Shown piece by piece: positions 33,979 through 44,331 of a stretch of 64,000 bases of DNA. The position numbers and the translations under genes were made by a program. The first letter of the stretch is position 1. The number at the start of each line of letters is the position of its first letter. Location of the stretch: contig NZ_CP117522.1 of the NCBI RefSeq assembly GCF_031679605.1, forward strand, positions 3,844,001-3,908,000, given 5' to 3'. The DNA is from Streptomyces luomodiensis (GTDB lineage: Bacteria > Actinomycetota > Actinomycetes > Streptomycetales > Streptomycetaceae). The notes beneath the pieces are model-generated. The model was not told the DNA's origin and ran no database searches. It saw only the letters and a list, made by a program, of their open reading frames with translations.

Positions 33979-34101
33979 TCGCCCGTGATAACCGGTAACT
34001 CTGCGTACGGCATGAGCCTTTCACGCGGCCTCTCCACCCCTGCTGAAGATCGGATACTCTCGGGCAAGCCACCCAATCCGTCCCGACCATCCGGAGGACG
34101 A

Positions 34102-35364
34102 GTGCAGGGAAGCCTCTTGCCCGATGATGCCGGGAACCACCCACCGCGCCACCACGACGATCTGGCGCCGCGTCTGGCCGTGGTCATCACGGCCCTGGTG
34201 CTCGTGGGCTACTTCTCCGTGGCCGTCACCTATGTGGTCGACGGCAATCGTTCGGGCAAGACGGTGGACGCGGCGATGCTCGGGCTGGCGCTGCTGCCGA
34301 TGACCATGCTGCTCGGTCTCCAGCTTCTGCACTCCTTCCCCGGCCTCGCGCCCCGGCTCAGCGGCGCGCGGCGCTGGACGCTGGCCCTCCAGGCGCTGCT
34401 GACCTTCGCCCCCTTCGCGGTCTTCAAGCACGCCTGGCTGGGCATGCCGGGGTTCCTGGCGGGTTCCTCGCTGCTGGTGCTGGCGCCGGCGCTGGCGTGG
34501 CCGGCGTTCGCGGCCATCCTGCTGTGCACGGATGTGCTGCTGTTCCAGGTCGGGTTCGGCTGGGGCCAGGTGGCGTACACCTCGGTCTCCACCGCGCTGA
34601 CCGGACTGGTGGTCTTCGGGCTCTCGCGGCTGTCCGGGCTGGTCGCCGAGGTGTCCCGGTCCCGGGCCGAACTGGCGCGGCTGGCGGTCGCGCAGGAACG
34701 GCTGCGGTTCTCCCGGGACGTGCACGATCTGCTCGGCTACAGCCTGTCCACGATCACCCTCAAATGCGAACTGGTGCACCGGCTGGTGCCACGGCAGAAC
34801 TCCCGGGCCCAGCAGGAACTTTCGGAAATCCTCCAGACGTCCCGTCAGGCCCTGGCCGACGTACGCGCGGTGGCCAGCGGCTATCGCAAGATGTCGCTGT
34901 CGGCGGAGGCGGCGACGGCCCGCTCGATGCTGGCCGCGGCGGGTATCAGCGCCACGGCCGAGATCGACTGCGGACCGCTGCCGGAGCTGGTGGACACGGT
35001 GCTGGCGAGCGTGTTGCGCGAGGGGCTGACCAATGTGCTGCGCCACAGCAAGGCCGACCACTGCGCGGTCGAGGCGCGGCGAAGCGGGCGCCGGGTGTGG
35101 CTCACCCTCGCCAACGACGGGGTCGGCCGGCCGTCCACGATCCTGCGCGCCGACAGCACGGACGGCGGCAGCGGCATCGGCAACCTCCGGGTCCGGGTGG
35201 AGAACCTCGGCGGGCGGCTGCGCGCGGGGGTGCGGACGGACGGCTGGTTCGAGTTGCGGGCGGAGCTGGAGGTGTCCGTGGACACGCCGCCGAGGAGCGG
35301 CCGGGAGCGCGGCCCGGAGGAGGAGTACGGCCCCGGGGCCGACCGTGACGGCGTGACGGCGTGA
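34102..35364 (+). CDS. NarL/DesK-type sensor histidine kinase
   Basis: A 420-residue membrane sensor. About five transmembrane helices (25-185) lead to HisKA_3 (ERLRFSRDVHDLLGYSLSTITLK, His acceptor) and a short HATPase domain (EGLTNVLRHSKAD; GGSGIGNLRVRVENLGG). The GTG at 34102 has GGAGGACGA upstream; the open frame to 33985 lacks one. It lies 123 bases after the YcaO gene on the same strand and converges with a LuxR-type regulator, its probable partner. It may tie the RiPP locus to an envelope signal. Confidence 0.9.
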   Translation: MQGSLLPDDAGNHPPRHHDDLAPRLAVVITALVLVGYFSVAVTYVVDGNRSGKTVDAAMLGLALLPMTMLLGLQLLHSFPGLAPRLSGARRWTLALQALLTFAPFAVFKHAWLGMPGFLAGSSLLVLAPALAWPAFAAILLCTDVLLFQVGFGWGQVAYTSVSTALTGLVVFGLSRLSGLVAEVSRSRAELARLAVAQERLRFSRDVHDLLGYSLSTITLKCELVHRLVPRQNSRAQQELSEILQTSRQALADVRAVASGYRKMSLSAEAATARSMLAAAGISATAEIDCGPLPELVDTVLASVLREGLTNVLRHSKADHCAVEARRSGRRVWLTLANDGVGRPSTILRADSTDGGSGIGNLRVRVENLGGRLRAGVRTDGWFELRAELEVSVDTPPRSGRERGPEEEYGPGADRDGVTA

Positions 35365-35392
35365 GGGCCTGATTCCTTTACAGCCGGACCTT

Positions 35393-35998
35393 TTAAAGCC
35401 AGCCCGCCTCGCGGGCGATCCGGATGGCGTCGACCCGGTTGCGGGCGTCCAGCTTGGTCACGGCGGAGGTCAGATAGTTGCGCACCGTCCCCACGGACAG
35501 ACACAGTTTGGCCGCGATCTGCGGGGAGTCCTCCCCCTGCGCGGCGAACCGCAGCACCTCCAGCTCACGCGGGGTCAGCGGCTGCGGACCGTCGTCCAGG
35601 GCGGCCAGCGCGAGCTGTGGATCGATCACCCGCTCTCCCCTGGCGACGGCGCGGATGGCATCGCTCAGCTTGTCCGGGCTGCTGTCCTTCAGCAGGAAGC
35701 CGGAGACCTGGGCGGCCAGCGCCCGGCGCAGGTTTCCGGGGCGGCCGAGGCTGGTGAGCATCATGGTGCGGCATTCGGGGACGGCCGTGCGCAGCTCGGC
35801 CGCGGCGGTCAGCCCGTCCACGCCCGGCAGATCGATGTCGAGCACCGCGACATCGGGGCGGAGTTCACGGGCGCGCGGCAGGATGTCGGAGCCGTTGGAG
35901 AATTCGGCCACCACTTCGATATCCGGTTCGAATTCCAGCAGGGCGACCAATGCCTTGCGCAGCATAAGCATGTCTTCCGCGATCAGCACCCTGACCAT
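35393..35998 (-). CDS. NarL/LuxR-family response regulator
   Basis: A 201-residue regulator. The receiver has the acidic pair ED near the N-terminus and acceptor Asp in VAVLDIDLPGVDGL. The LuxR HTH at the C-terminus reads LTPRELEVLRFAAQGEDSPQIAAKLCLSVGTVRNYLTSAVTKL. I chose ATG 35998 (MVRVLIAEDM) with AGGGGGCGGG upstream. It converges with the kinase gene, 28 bases between stops, an unusual arrangement for a cognate pair. Confidence 0.92.
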   Translation of the reverse strand: MVRVLIAEDMLMLRKALVALLEFEPDIEVVAEFSNGSDILPRARELRPDVAVLDIDLPGVDGLTAAAELRTAVPECRTMMLTSLGRPGNLRRALAAQVSGFLLKDSSPDKLSDAIRAVARGERVIDPQLALAALDDGPQPLTPRELEVLRFAAQGEDSPQIAAKLCLSVGTVRNYLTSAVTKLDARNRVDAIRIAREAGWL

Positions 35999-36124
35999 CC
36001 CGCCCCCTGATGTCCGCGCCCCCGCCATCACCCCGCATGACGATTATTCCCCTGCTCTCTCGGGCATTCCATCGATTCGCGGGCAAATACGCCCGTCGCA
36101 CACCTGTCCCATGGCGCGGATGCG

Positions 36125-37393
36125 TCAGGCGCGCGCCCGGCGGTTGACCCGGACGGTCCAGCCCCCGTCGGCGGCGCGGCCGGTCACCGTGATCCGTACG
36201 GAGTCCTCCTCGACCCACATGCTGTCGCCGACGCCGAGTGGGGCGTCGGCGAGTTCGGGGTAGACCGACTCGTTCCAGCAGGCGGAGGTGGCGGGGTGGC
36301 CGTCCAGGACCTGGACGGGGCCGTCGCCCGACGCCTTGTCGTTGTGCACGCGGTAGACCAGCACGCCCTGGGTGCAGGTGCCGGAGTCGTTGCCACGGGC
36401 GCCGCGCGCCTCGATGGCCAGCGCGGTGGTGGGTCCGGTGCGGACCACGACCAGCCGGGTGCGGGTGTCGGCACCGGACCCGCCCCGCGCCATGGGGGCG
36501 CCGATGGGCTGGAGGGTGTATCCGTGCGGGCCGGTGGCGCGGTCGCAGGCCACCTGGCGTGTGCCGAGCCAGCCGAGCTTCCACTTGTGCCAGCCGAACG
36601 GTTCGGGGGCCATGCCGAACTGGCTGCCCATCAGGTCCCAGTCGCCGACGTGGGTGTCCCATTCGGCGTTGCCGTCGGTGTCCTTCGGCCGGTGATAGAG
36701 GTCGGGCAGGTCGAAGACATGGCCGGTCTCATGGGCCAGGACATTGCGGTCCGGCGGGTGGTGTTCAAAAACAGTCACCAGGCGGCGCAGAGCGACACCG
36801 TCCGCGCGCAGTGGCTTTTCGAAGTTGACCACTTTGGTCGCGTCGGCGTCCACACCGGGGGCATCGGGGTCGGCGACCAGATAGACGAGGTCATAGCGGC
36901 CGAAGTCGAGGTGCGGATCGGCGGCCTCGATGGCGTCGCGCAGATACGCGGCGCGGCGCTTGGCGTTCCAGTCGCGCTGTATGGCGTACGCGGTGGACCG
37001 CTGGGGCATGGTGATCCAGCGCCGCAGCGGATGCACCCGCAGGCGGAACCTCCCGTAGGAGGCCCGTGCGAAGAAGTCGGGGGTCGCGGGGATGTGGTCG
37101 GCGGCCAGCCGGGCGGGGGTCACCCCGGGCCTGGCGTCCGGGAAGGACAGGAAGACCATCGCCGCGTCCAGCCCGCGCACCGGGCGCGGATAGCGGGAGT
37201 TCCAGGTGTCCAGGCCCTCCGAGTGGTGGGCTTCGGTGCGTTCCAGGTCACAGGGGCCGCCGGGGCCGGCCGCGACGGCGGGGCCCGCCACCACGGTGGT
37301 CGCGATCAACGCGCTCAACGAGGTGAGCAGGGCCCCGGTCCGACGCAGCCGAGGCTGACGGTGCACCCCCTCGGGTACCTGAGGACGCACCAT
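36125..37393 (-). CDS. Secreted M6-family metalloprotease
   Basis: A 422-residue exported protein. The signal peptide is about 1-42 (VAGPAVAA). The zinc site is HETGHVFDLPDLYH, the HExxHxxxxxD-type motif, and GDWDLMGS supplies the Met-turn. This matches the M6 (immune inhibitor A-like) peptidases. It probably cleaves extracellular proteins. ATG 37393 is supported by the signal peptide. Confidence 0.87.
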   Translation of the reverse strand: MVRPQVPEGVHRQPRLRRTGALLTSLSALIATTVVAGPAVAAGPGGPCDLERTEAHHSEGLDTWNSRYPRPVRGLDAAMVFLSFPDARPGVTPARLAADHIPATPDFFARASYGRFRLRVHPLRRWITMPQRSTAYAIQRDWNAKRRAAYLRDAIEAADPHLDFGRYDLVYLVADPDAPGVDADATKVVNFEKPLRADGVALRRLVTVFEHHPPDRNVLAHETGHVFDLPDLYHRPKDTDGNAEWDTHVGDWDLMGSQFGMAPEPFGWHKWKLGWLGTRQVACDRATGPHGYTLQPIGAPMARGGSGADTRTRLVVVRTGPTTALAIEARGARGNDSGTCTQGVLVYRVHNDKASGDGPVQVLDGHPATSACWNESVYPELADAPLGVGDSMWVEEDSVRITVTGRAADGGWTVRVNRRARA

Positions 37394-37705
37394 GTCGACC
37401 TCCCGGGCGTAGTCGGAACACCCACTCCACCCTGAGGTGGATGGGCGGGGTACGCCCTGTTGAGATGGGCTGGTCGAGTGAAGAGGCCGCTATCCGGGTA
37501 CGTAACAGACGGTCACAATCGGTCAGAGCGGCTTTTTGCCCGCGCAGAGTCGAACAGATACGACCAAACACCTTGTCAAGGCGGCGGTGAGCGCGATGAC
37601 GTCGATGGAACGCCCGGAGTACGAGCCCCTATGATCGGCACATTTCCCACGGGGAATCCCCCTTCAGGCAGGCGGTTACGGTCTGCCCGGCACCCGGTGT
37701 GAGAC
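37394..37705. promoter_or_regulatory. Divergent intergenic region, 312 bases
   Basis: Between the M6 protease and the GGDEF-EAL gene. It holds a perfect CCTTG-T-CAAGG palindrome (37571-37581), a CGGTCA direct repeat at about 37513-37529, and ACCCGGTGTGA at 37692-37702. The last resembles, with mismatches, the BldD box ACnCWGnGTnA. No small gene is convincing. Confidence 0.4.
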
Positions 37706-39631
37706 ATGCCCAAGACGTGTACGAAAGACCTGGACACAACCAACGCCACGCGGGAGCGAGCGGTGAGCGGAACCCCCGACGGGCAGGGCCGCGCGCCCGG
37801 CGCGACGCTGCCGACGATCACAGAGCGTGATGCCTTCCCCAGCGTCCCTCCCGTAGCGGAGGACGCCGGCGTACTTCCGGCCCCGGGGGCGCCCCCGGCT
37901 CCGGGCACGCCCCCCAGCGCCGGCCCCGCCCCGGGGCCCGCGCCCGGCGACTACCGCGCCGCCTTCACCGTGGCGCGCCTCGCCATGGCCGTCGTCGACC
38001 GCGCGGGCAGGGTGCTGGACGCCAATCCCGCGCTGGGCGCCCTGCTCGGCACCGACCCGGACCTGCTGACCAGCCGGGACGCGGCGGACCTGGCCGATCT
38101 GCGCGAGGACCCGCGTACCTGGGGCGAGTACCAGGACGTCCTGAGCGGCCGTCGCGAGCGGCTGCGCCGCACCCGCCGGCTGCTGCGCGCCGACGGCCAC
38201 GCCCTGTGGGCCGAGATCAACCTCGAGCCCGCACCGGACAGCTGCAGCCTGCTGCTGTCCATGGCCGACATCAGCGACCAGCGGGACCTCCAGGGGCGGC
38301 TGCGCCATCTGCAGATGCACGATCCGGTGACCCGGCTGCCCAACCGCAGCCTGTTCTTCGAGCGGATGGCCTCGGCGCTGGAGGCGGCCACCTACGACCA
38401 CGAGGGCACCGGCCGGATCGGGCTCTGCTATCTCGACCTGGACGGCTTCAAGGCGGTCAACGACACCCTCGGCCACCGGGTCGGCGACCGGCTGCTCGGC
38501 GCCGTCGCCCAGCGGCTCACCGACTGCGCGGCGGCCGGCGGCCATCTGGTGGCGCGGCTCGGCGGTGACGAGTTCGCCCTGCTGGTCCGCAACTCCACCG
38601 GCACCGAGCAGCTGTGCGACCTCGCCCGGTCGGTGCTGGCCGCCCTCCAGGAGCCGTTCGACGTGGGCGGACAGCGGCTGTCGGTGTCGGCGAGCATCGG
38701 TGTGGTGGAACGGCCCGCGGCCGGCACCCACACCACCTGGCTGATGCAGGCCGCGGACACCACGCTGTACTGGGCCAAGGAGGACGGCAAGGCGCGCTGG
38801 ACCCTCTTCGACCCGGAGCGCAACGCGCATCGGATGACCCGGCAGGCGCTGTCCAGCACCCTACGCCCAGCGGTCGAGCGGGATGAGTTCGTGCTCGACT
38901 ACCAGCCGCTGGTGGGGCTGGGCGACGGGGTGGTTCGGGGGGTGGAGGCGCTGGTGCGCTGGGACCATCCGCAGTTCGGCCGGCTGTCGCCGAACCGGTT
39001 CATCCCCCTGGCCGAGGAGAACGGCGCGATCGTGCCGCTGGGCCGGTGGGTGCTGCGCACCGCCTGTCGCCAGGCCCGCGTCTGGCAGCTGGCCCATCCG
39101 GCGCATCCGCTGGTCGTCAGCGTCAATGTGGCGGTCCGCCAGGTGTGGGACTCCGATCTGGTGGCCGATGTCGGGGCGATCCTGGCGGAGACCGGGCTGC
39201 CGCCGCGGCTGCTCCAGCTGGAGCTGACCGAGTCGGCGGTGATGGGGTCGGCGGGGCGGCCGTTGCAGGCGTTGCAGCGGCTCAGCGACATGGGGGTGGC
39301 CATCGCGATCGACGACTTCGGGACGGGCTACTCCAACCTCGCCTATCTCAGCCGGCTGCCGGTCTCCACGCTCAAGCTGGACGGTTCGTTCGTCCAGGGG
39401 TTCCGGGCGGAGGAGCATCCGAACCCGGCCGACGAGACCATCGTCGAGGCGCTGGTGCAGCTCGCGCACCGGCTGGGTCTCACGGTGACGGCCGAGTGCG
39501 TGGAGAGCGCCGAGCAGGCGGAGCGGCTGGGGCGGATCGGCTGCGATACGGGACAGGGGTGGTTCTACTCCCGTCCGGTGCCGCCGGACCGCATCCAGGC
39601 GATGATCACCGCCCGCCCGGCGTCCGGCTAG
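37706..39631 (+). CDS. cdgA: PAS-GGDEF-EAL c-di-GMP enzyme, CdgA-like
   Basis: A 641-residue protein. A disordered Pro-rich N-terminus (about 1-80) precedes a PAS domain (about 85-195), GGDEF (intact motif at 286-290) and EAL (EALVRW at 414-419, plus [10 protein letters not shown] and ECVES). No RxxD inhibitory site precedes GGDEF. No transmembrane helix is seen. Both cyclase and phosphodiesterase sites look intact, so net activity cannot be read from sequence. In S. coelicolor CdgA has this layout, is a BldD target and affects development. GTG 37763 has a better ribosome site than ATG 37706. The gene name is tentative. Confidence 0.85.
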   Translation: MPKTCTKDLDTTNATRERAVSGTPDGQGRAPGATLPTITERDAFPSVPPVAEDAGVLPAPGAPPAPGTPPSAGPAPGPAPGDYRAAFTVARLAMAVVDRAGRVLDANPALGALLGTDPDLLTSRDAADLADLREDPRTWGEYQDVLSGRRERLRRTRRLLRADGHALWAEINLEPAPDSCSLLLSMADISDQRDLQGRLRHLQMHDPVTRLPNRSLFFERMASALEAATYDHEGTGRIGLCYLDLDGFKAVNDTLGHRVGDRLLGAVAQRLTDCAAAGGHLVARLGGDEFALLVRNSTGTEQLCDLARSVLAALQEPFDVGGQRLSVSASIGVVERPAAGTHTTWLMQAADTTLYWAKEDGKARWTLFDPERNAHRMTRQALSSTLRPAVERDEFVLDYQPLVGLGDGVVRGVEALVRWDHPQFGRLSPNRFIPLAEENGAIVPLGRWVLRTACRQARVWQLAHPAHPLVVSVNVAVRQVWDSDLVADVGAILAETGLPPRLLQLELTESAVMGSAGRPLQALQRLSDMGVAIAIDDFGTGYSNLAYLSRLPVSTLKLDGSFVQGFRAEEHPNPADETIVEALVQLAHRLGLTVTAECVESAEQAERLGRIGCDTGQGWFYSRPVPPDRIQAMITARPASG

Positions 39632-40806
39632 CGCTGTGCCCCGGTCCGCGCGGTGTCCTCCGTCGGGTCCGTCTGCCGCGTCCGGTCCGTCGTCGCCGTC
39701 GGGAGGTCGTAGGCGTCCGCGATCAGCTCGTACGAGTGCAGGCGGGCCGCGCGGCCGTGGGCATTGGCCGTGATCTTGATTTCGTCCACACCGGTGCGCT
39801 TGATCAGCCCGTCGAGCCCCTCGCGGACCTGGTCCGGGGTGCCGTACTCGACATTGGCGAGCCAGCTGTTAACGAAGTCGCGCTCGATCTCGCTGAACTC
39901 GTACGCCTCGGCCTCCTCGGGCGTCGGGACTAGGCCGGGGCGTCCGGTGCGCAGCCGGACCATGGACAGGGCGCCGGTGAGCACCTGGCGGTGGGCCTCC
40001 TTCTCGTCCTCGGCGGCGAAGGCCGAGACGCCGATCGAGGCGTACGGCCGGTCCAGCACGGCGGACGGCCGGAACGTCTCGCGGTAGAGGTCGAGCGCGG
40101 GGATGGTGTTGGCCGCGGAGAAGTGGTGGGCGAAGGAGAACGGCAGACCGAGCATTCCGGCCAGCCGGGCGCTGAACCCGCTCGAGCCCAGCAGCCAGAT
40201 CGAGGGCCGGCCGACGGACGGCACCCCGCCGGGCACGGTGCTCTGCACCGGCCCCGGCACCGCGTGGATACGGGCGTACCGGTGGCCGTCGGGGAAGTCG
40301 TCGTCGAGGAAGCGGGTCAGCTCGGCGAGCTGCTGGGGGAAGTCGTCGGCGCCCTCGCGCAGCCGGTCGGTGCGGCGCAGCGCGGCGGCCGTGGCCCCGT
40401 CGGTGCCGGGCGCGCGGCCCAGGCCGAGGTCCACCCGGCCGGGGGCGAGCGCCTCCAGGGTGCCGAACTGCTCGGCGATGACCAGCGGGGCGTGGTTGGG
40501 GAGCATCACCCCGCCGGAACCCAGCCGGATCCGCTCGGTGTGCGCGGCGAGGTGGGCGAGGACCACTGCCGGGGAGGAGCTGGCGATCCCGGGCATGGAG
40601 TGGTGCTCGGCGACCCAGAAGCGGTGGAAGCCCCGGCGCTCGGTGAGCCGGGCGAGCTCGGTGGTGGTCCGCAGCGCCTCGGCGGCGGACACCCCGCTGC
40701 CAACGGTCGCCAGGTCCAGCACCGACAGCGGCACCGGTGCGCTGCCGAGGGGCCGGGCCCGGATGGGGTCGCGCTGGTCGTCTCGCCGGTCCTGCTCATC
40801 GGCCAC
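39628..40806 (-). CDS. LLM-class flavin-dependent oxidoreductase
   Basis: A 392-residue bacterial luciferase-like monooxygenase. [15 protein letters not shown] and [25 protein letters not shown] are typical of the MsnO8-like LLM group, with [13 protein letters not shown] and [14 protein letters not shown]. It would use FMNH2 or F420. The GTG start (40806) has GGGAGG upstream. Its stop overlaps that of the GGDEF-EAL gene in the palindrome CTAG (39628-39631). Substrate unknown. Confidence 0.9.
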   Translation of the reverse strand: MADEQDRRDDQRDPIRARPLGSAPVPLSVLDLATVGSGVSAAEALRTTTELARLTERRGFHRFWVAEHHSMPGIASSSPAVVLAHLAAHTERIRLGSGGVMLPNHAPLVIAEQFGTLEALAPGRVDLGLGRAPGTDGATAAALRRTDRLREGADDFPQQLAELTRFLDDDFPDGHRYARIHAVPGPVQSTVPGGVPSVGRPSIWLLGSSGFSARLAGMLGLPFSFAHHFSAANTIPALDLYRETFRPSAVLDRPYASIGVSAFAAEDEKEAHRQVLTGALSMVRLRTGRPGLVPTPEEAEAYEFSEIERDFVNSWLANVEYGTPDQVREGLDGLIKRTGVDEIKITANAHGRAARLHSYELIADAYDLPTATTDRTRQTDPTEDTARTGAQR

Positions 40807-40931
40807 GGTGGCCCGCCTCCCTGGTCGCACTGCGGTGCGCGTACGTCGGTCCGTCTGAAGTCCACGTGGCACGTCCACGTGTACCGGCGACATTCAACCG
40901 GAGAATGGCTCCGCTTATTCCCCACGTCCAT

Positions 40932-40969
40932 TCCCCCTGCGCACCGGGGCTCCCCCTGCGCACCGGGGC
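40932..40969. repeat. Two perfect tandem 19-nt repeats
   Basis: TCCCCCTGCGCACCGGGGC occurs twice head to tail in the 271-base gap between the LLM and phosphoesterase genes. Each copy can form a CCCC/GGGG hairpin. Confidence 0.85.
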
Positions 40970-41077
40970 GGTGTTCCGGCGGTCGTACGGCCGGGTCCGC
41001 CGTCACCCGGGGAGGAGGTGTGGCGGCGGACCCGACGGCGGTGTGCCGTGGCCCTCGGGCGGGCCAGGCCACCGGGC

Positions 41078-42946
41078 CTACCGGGCCTGGCCGGCGGTCC
41101 GCGCGGTGCGGCGGCGGTGGACGGCCAGCGCCGCACCGGCGCCACCGAGCACCAGCACGCCCGTGGTGAGGCCGATGGGCAGGGCCACGGAGCTGTCCTG
41201 GTCGTCGGCCAGGGCCGGGACGGGGGCGGCGTTCACGATCGGGGCATCGGCAGCCAGGGGCGAGGTCGTGTAGTGACCGGCCTTGTGCACCGACGCGACC
41301 GAACCGTCCGGCTTGAGCAGCACCTGGGTGTTGTTGGGGTGGCGGAAGTCGAACAGTCCGGAGAGGGTGTTCGCCCGGCTGTCGAAGGAGGCGTCACCGA
41401 TCCGGCCGGTGTGCCAGTTGTCCTCGATGAAGCGGGTGATCGACGTCTGCTCGGTCTGGGTGTGGTCGACCTTGTTGGCCTTGCTGAACGGGGAGATCAC
41501 CAGCAGCGGCTGCCGGGGGCCGGGGCCGCAGCGGTCCTGGTACCCGCCCGCGGGCTTCGGGCCGGACTGGCAGGCGGGGCTGTCGGTGGCCTTGCCGTTC
41601 GAGCCGGTGGTCCGGTCGGTCGACCCGTTGGCGGGCTTGACGTAGGCGTGGTCGTACCAGCCGTCGCTGTCGTCGTACGCGACGACGACAGCGGTGTCCT
41701 TCCACTGCGGCGACTTCTGGATCGCGTTGATCTGCTTGACCAGGAAGTGCTGCTCGTCGATCGGGTCGGAGTAGGCCGCGTGGCCGTCCTGGTACTCGGC
41801 GGCCTTCAGGAAGCTGACGGCGGGCAGATGGCCGGTCCTGAGCGCCGCGTCGAAGTCGGTGAGGTCGTAGTTGTGGTTGGCCTGACCGCTCCGGCCGATC
41901 TCCTGGACGTTCTTCGGCGGGAGGTGGTGGGGGTTGGCCGTGGACTCGTAGTACTGGAACGGGTTGTGGTGCGGGCTGTAGTCCACCGACGCGGCACCGC
42001 CGACGTTCTTGTGGGTGGTGCCCGAGCACTTGGCGTAGTGGTCCTGTGTGCCGTCCCAGGCGGTGCTGGGACGGAAGCCGCCCTGGAACCAGCCCCAGGT
42101 CACGCCTTTGGCGTTGAGCAGGTCGCCGATGTTCCTGCCCAGCATCCGGGCCAGGGCGTTGCTGCTGGTGTGGTCCTTGTTGGAGCAGTCGTCGAAGGCC
42201 GGGTCCGGGTCGTTGATCATCGTGCCGACACCCTTGGCGTCCGGTGAGGCCACCGTGTACGCGTCCGGCTTGTCGGTCTGCTCAGGGTGCTCGGTGGAGG
42301 ACGTGGGGTCGGTGGAGATCACACCGTGGGTCTGTCCGGAGATCAGCTCCAGCGCTCCGGGGCTGGAGGGGCCGTAGGCCGAGCTGAAGGAGCGGTCGCT
42401 CATCGCGTAGTGCTGGGCGTAGTTCCACAGCCCGGTGACGGTGTTGCCGTCGTAGTAGTCCATCACCAGACCGGGCTCGCCGAACAGTCCGCTGCACTTG
42501 CTGACCTCGGTGTTCTCCACGAACTGATCGGCCTTGCCGCCATTGGCCGCGTACTGCTCGGGGCCGTAGGAGTGGTTCTGGTCGCAGGTCATGGCCTGGT
42601 CGCTGGTCAGCCGCTTGGGCCGGTAGAGATTGGGGTTCTTCTCCAGCAGACCCGCGTGCGCCAGGGTGTCGATGTCCTTGGGGGTGTCCTTGGCGGGCGT
42701 GAACGTCGTGCCGTCCGTGTTCGCCGCCTTCGGGTAGGTGCCGAAGTAGTGGTCGAACGAGATGTTCTCGTCGAAGATCACCACCACATGCTTCACCGGG
42801 GTCGCGGTTGAGCCGTCCTTCGTGGGCGCGGCCCATGCCGGGGCCACCCCGCCCACGGTCGCCAGGGCCGCCGCCCCGGCCAGGGCACCCCAGCGCGTGG
42901 CCCGGCCCCGCCGCCGGCCGCCTTCGGATCCTGCCGTGCCGCCCAT
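41078..42946 (-). CDS. Secreted phosphoesterase (acid phosphatase/phospholipase C family)
   Basis: A 622-residue exported protein. The signal peptide is about 1-40 (PAWAA), with an Arg-rich n-region (GRRRGRATRW). The PF04185-type domain begins HVVVIFDENISFDHYFGTYP, the metal-binding and nucleophile region, and continues to VVVAYDDSDGWYDHAY. A C-terminal transmembrane segment followed by RRR (about 590-622) would anchor it. GGAGG precedes ATG 42946. It resembles AcpA-type acid phosphatases. Substrate specificity cannot be read. Confidence 0.88.
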   Translation of the reverse strand: MGGTAGSEGGRRRGRATRWGALAGAAALATVGGVAPAWAAPTKDGSTATPVKHVVVIFDENISFDHYFGTYPKAANTDGTTFTPAKDTPKDIDTLAHAGLLEKNPNLYRPKRLTSDQAMTCDQNHSYGPEQYAANGGKADQFVENTEVSKCSGLFGEPGLVMDYYDGNTVTGLWNYAQHYAMSDRSFSSAYGPSSPGALELISGQTHGVISTDPTSSTEHPEQTDKPDAYTVASPDAKGVGTMINDPDPAFDDCSNKDHTSSNALARMLGRNIGDLLNAKGVTWGWFQGGFRPSTAWDGTQDHYAKCSGTTHKNVGGAASVDYSPHHNPFQYYESTANPHHLPPKNVQEIGRSGQANHNYDLTDFDAALRTGHLPAVSFLKAAEYQDGHAAYSDPIDEQHFLVKQINAIQKSPQWKDTAVVVAYDDSDGWYDHAYVKPANGSTDRTTGSNGKATDSPACQSGPKPAGGYQDRCGPGPRQPLLVISPFSKANKVDHTQTEQTSITRFIEDNWHTGRIGDASFDSRANTLSGLFDFRHPNNTQVLLKPDGSVASVHKAGHYTTSPLAADAPIVNAAPVPALADDQDSSVALPIGLTTGVLVLGGAGAALAVHRRRTARTAGQAR

Positions 42947-43110
42947 GCCATGCCTCCACCTGAATCGCTTTGAGCCTGCGCCTGATCCTCTGCCGCGAGC
43001 GGACTCTCCGATGGAATCCATGGAGGCCACCGCGTGAATAGAGGGTCAGGAGAATCCAAGGAACTCTTGGGGCGTTCTTGACCGGATGGTGGGGCGACAC
43101 TCGCCGCTGA

Positions 43111-44331
43111 TCAGGACAGAAGGGTCCGGCCCAGCCAGTCGGTGCGGTCCTTCACCCCGGGAAGGGCGAAGAAATAGCCGCCGCCGAACGGAGAGATGTA
43201 GTCCACCAGCGGCTCGCCCGCCAGACGCTTCTGCACGGTCTCGAACTGACGCACGAGATCCTGCTGATAGCAGCAGAACAGCAGCCCCATGTCCAAGTTG
43301 CCGTTGCCGTCCACGCCCCGGTCGTAGTTGTAGGCACGGCGGAGTATGCGCTGGTCCTCGGTCCGGGCGGTCCGCGGATTGGCCAGCCGTATATGGCTGT
43401 CCAGGGGGATGACATCGCCCTTGGGATCCTGGGCGTAGCGCGGGGTGTCGAACTCGTGCTGACCGTCCAGCGGGGCGCCCGAGTCCCGGCTGCGGCCGAC
43501 GATGCGCTCCTGCTCACTGATCGACACCCGGTCCCAGAACTCCACCAGCATCCGGATCAGCCGGATCACCTGATAGCTGCCGCCGGTCGTCCAGGCCGGT
43601 TCACCGGCGTGGACGCCGGTCCACACCAGGCGGTCCATCACCCGGGCGTCCTCGGTGTCCGGGTTGGCGGTGCCGTCCTTGAACCCCAGGTGGTTGCGCG
43701 GGGTGCCGGACGGGCGCGGCGGGCTGACGAAGCCGTCGACGCGCCAGCGGATCTGTAGCGCGCCCCTGGTGTGCCGGGCGATGTCGCGCAGGGCGTGCAG
43801 CACCGTGTCCGTGTTGTCGGCGCACAGTTGGAGGCTCAGGTCGCCATGGCACCAGTCGGGGTCGAGGTCGTCGTCGGGGAAGGACGGCATCGCGCGCAGC
43901 CGGCGGGGCTTGCGGTCCCGCAGTCCGTAGCGCTCGTCGAAGAGCGCGGCGCCCACGCCGACCGTGACGGTCAGCCGGTCGGCGGCCACCTGCGGGCCCA
44001 GGGTGCCGGAGTCGGCGGGCGGCGCGGTGATGCCGACCGGGTCGGGGGTGCCTCCGGCGGTGAGAAAACGGCACCGCTCGGTGAGCGTACGGAAGGCGTC
44101 GGCCAGCTCCTCGCGCCCCTCGGCCACGGCGTCGAAGGCGATGAACGCGGTGGACCGCTGGGGCGGGGTGAGGATGCCGGCCTGATGGGGGCCGTGGAAG
44201 GAGACGCGGGCGGGCCGCTTCTCCCGCTCGCCTCCCTTCGCGGCCGCCGGGCTCGCGGCCGCGCCCGCCACCGCGCCGACCGTGCCCGCGGCCGCGCCCA
44301 GCAGAAAGCCCCTGCGCAGCACCTCGCTCAC
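43111..44331 (-). CDS. efeB: EfeB, Dyp-type haem peroxidase, Tat-exported
   Basis: A 406-residue Dyp peroxidase. The Tat signal is [15 protein letters not shown] (about 5-19). The conserved GFKDGTANP (GxxDG motif) supplies the distal Asp. In E. coli EfeB acts with EfeO and EfeU in ferrous iron uptake and haem use. GTG 44331 overlaps the efeO stop (GTGA), so the two are co-translated. No efeU permease is adjacent. Confidence 0.92.
   Translation of the reverse strand: MSEVLRRGFLLGAAAGTVGAVAGAAASPAAAKGGEREKRPARVSFHGPHQAGILTPPQRSTAFIAFDAVAEGREELADAFRTLTERCRFLTAGGTPDPVGITAPPADSGTLGPQVAADRLTVTVGVGAALFDERYGLRDRKPRRLRAMPSFPDDDLDPDWCHGDLSLQLCADNTDTVLHALRDIARHTRGALQIRWRVDGFVSPPRPSGTPRNHLGFKDGTANPDTEDARVMDRLVWTGVHAGEPAWTTGGSYQVIRLIRMLVEFWDRVSISEQERIVGRSRDSGAPLDGQHEFDTPRYAQDPKGDVIPLDSHIRLANPRTARTEDQRILRRAYNYDRGVDGNGNLDMGLLFCCYQQDLVRQFETVQKRLAGEPLVDYISPFGGGYFFALPGVKDRTDWLGRTLLS

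Noticed and set aside
37692..37702. BldD operator upstream of the CdgA-like gene
   Set aside because: ACCCGGTGTGA fits the consensus only with mismatches and is immediately before the ATG; kept as a remark, not as a called site.
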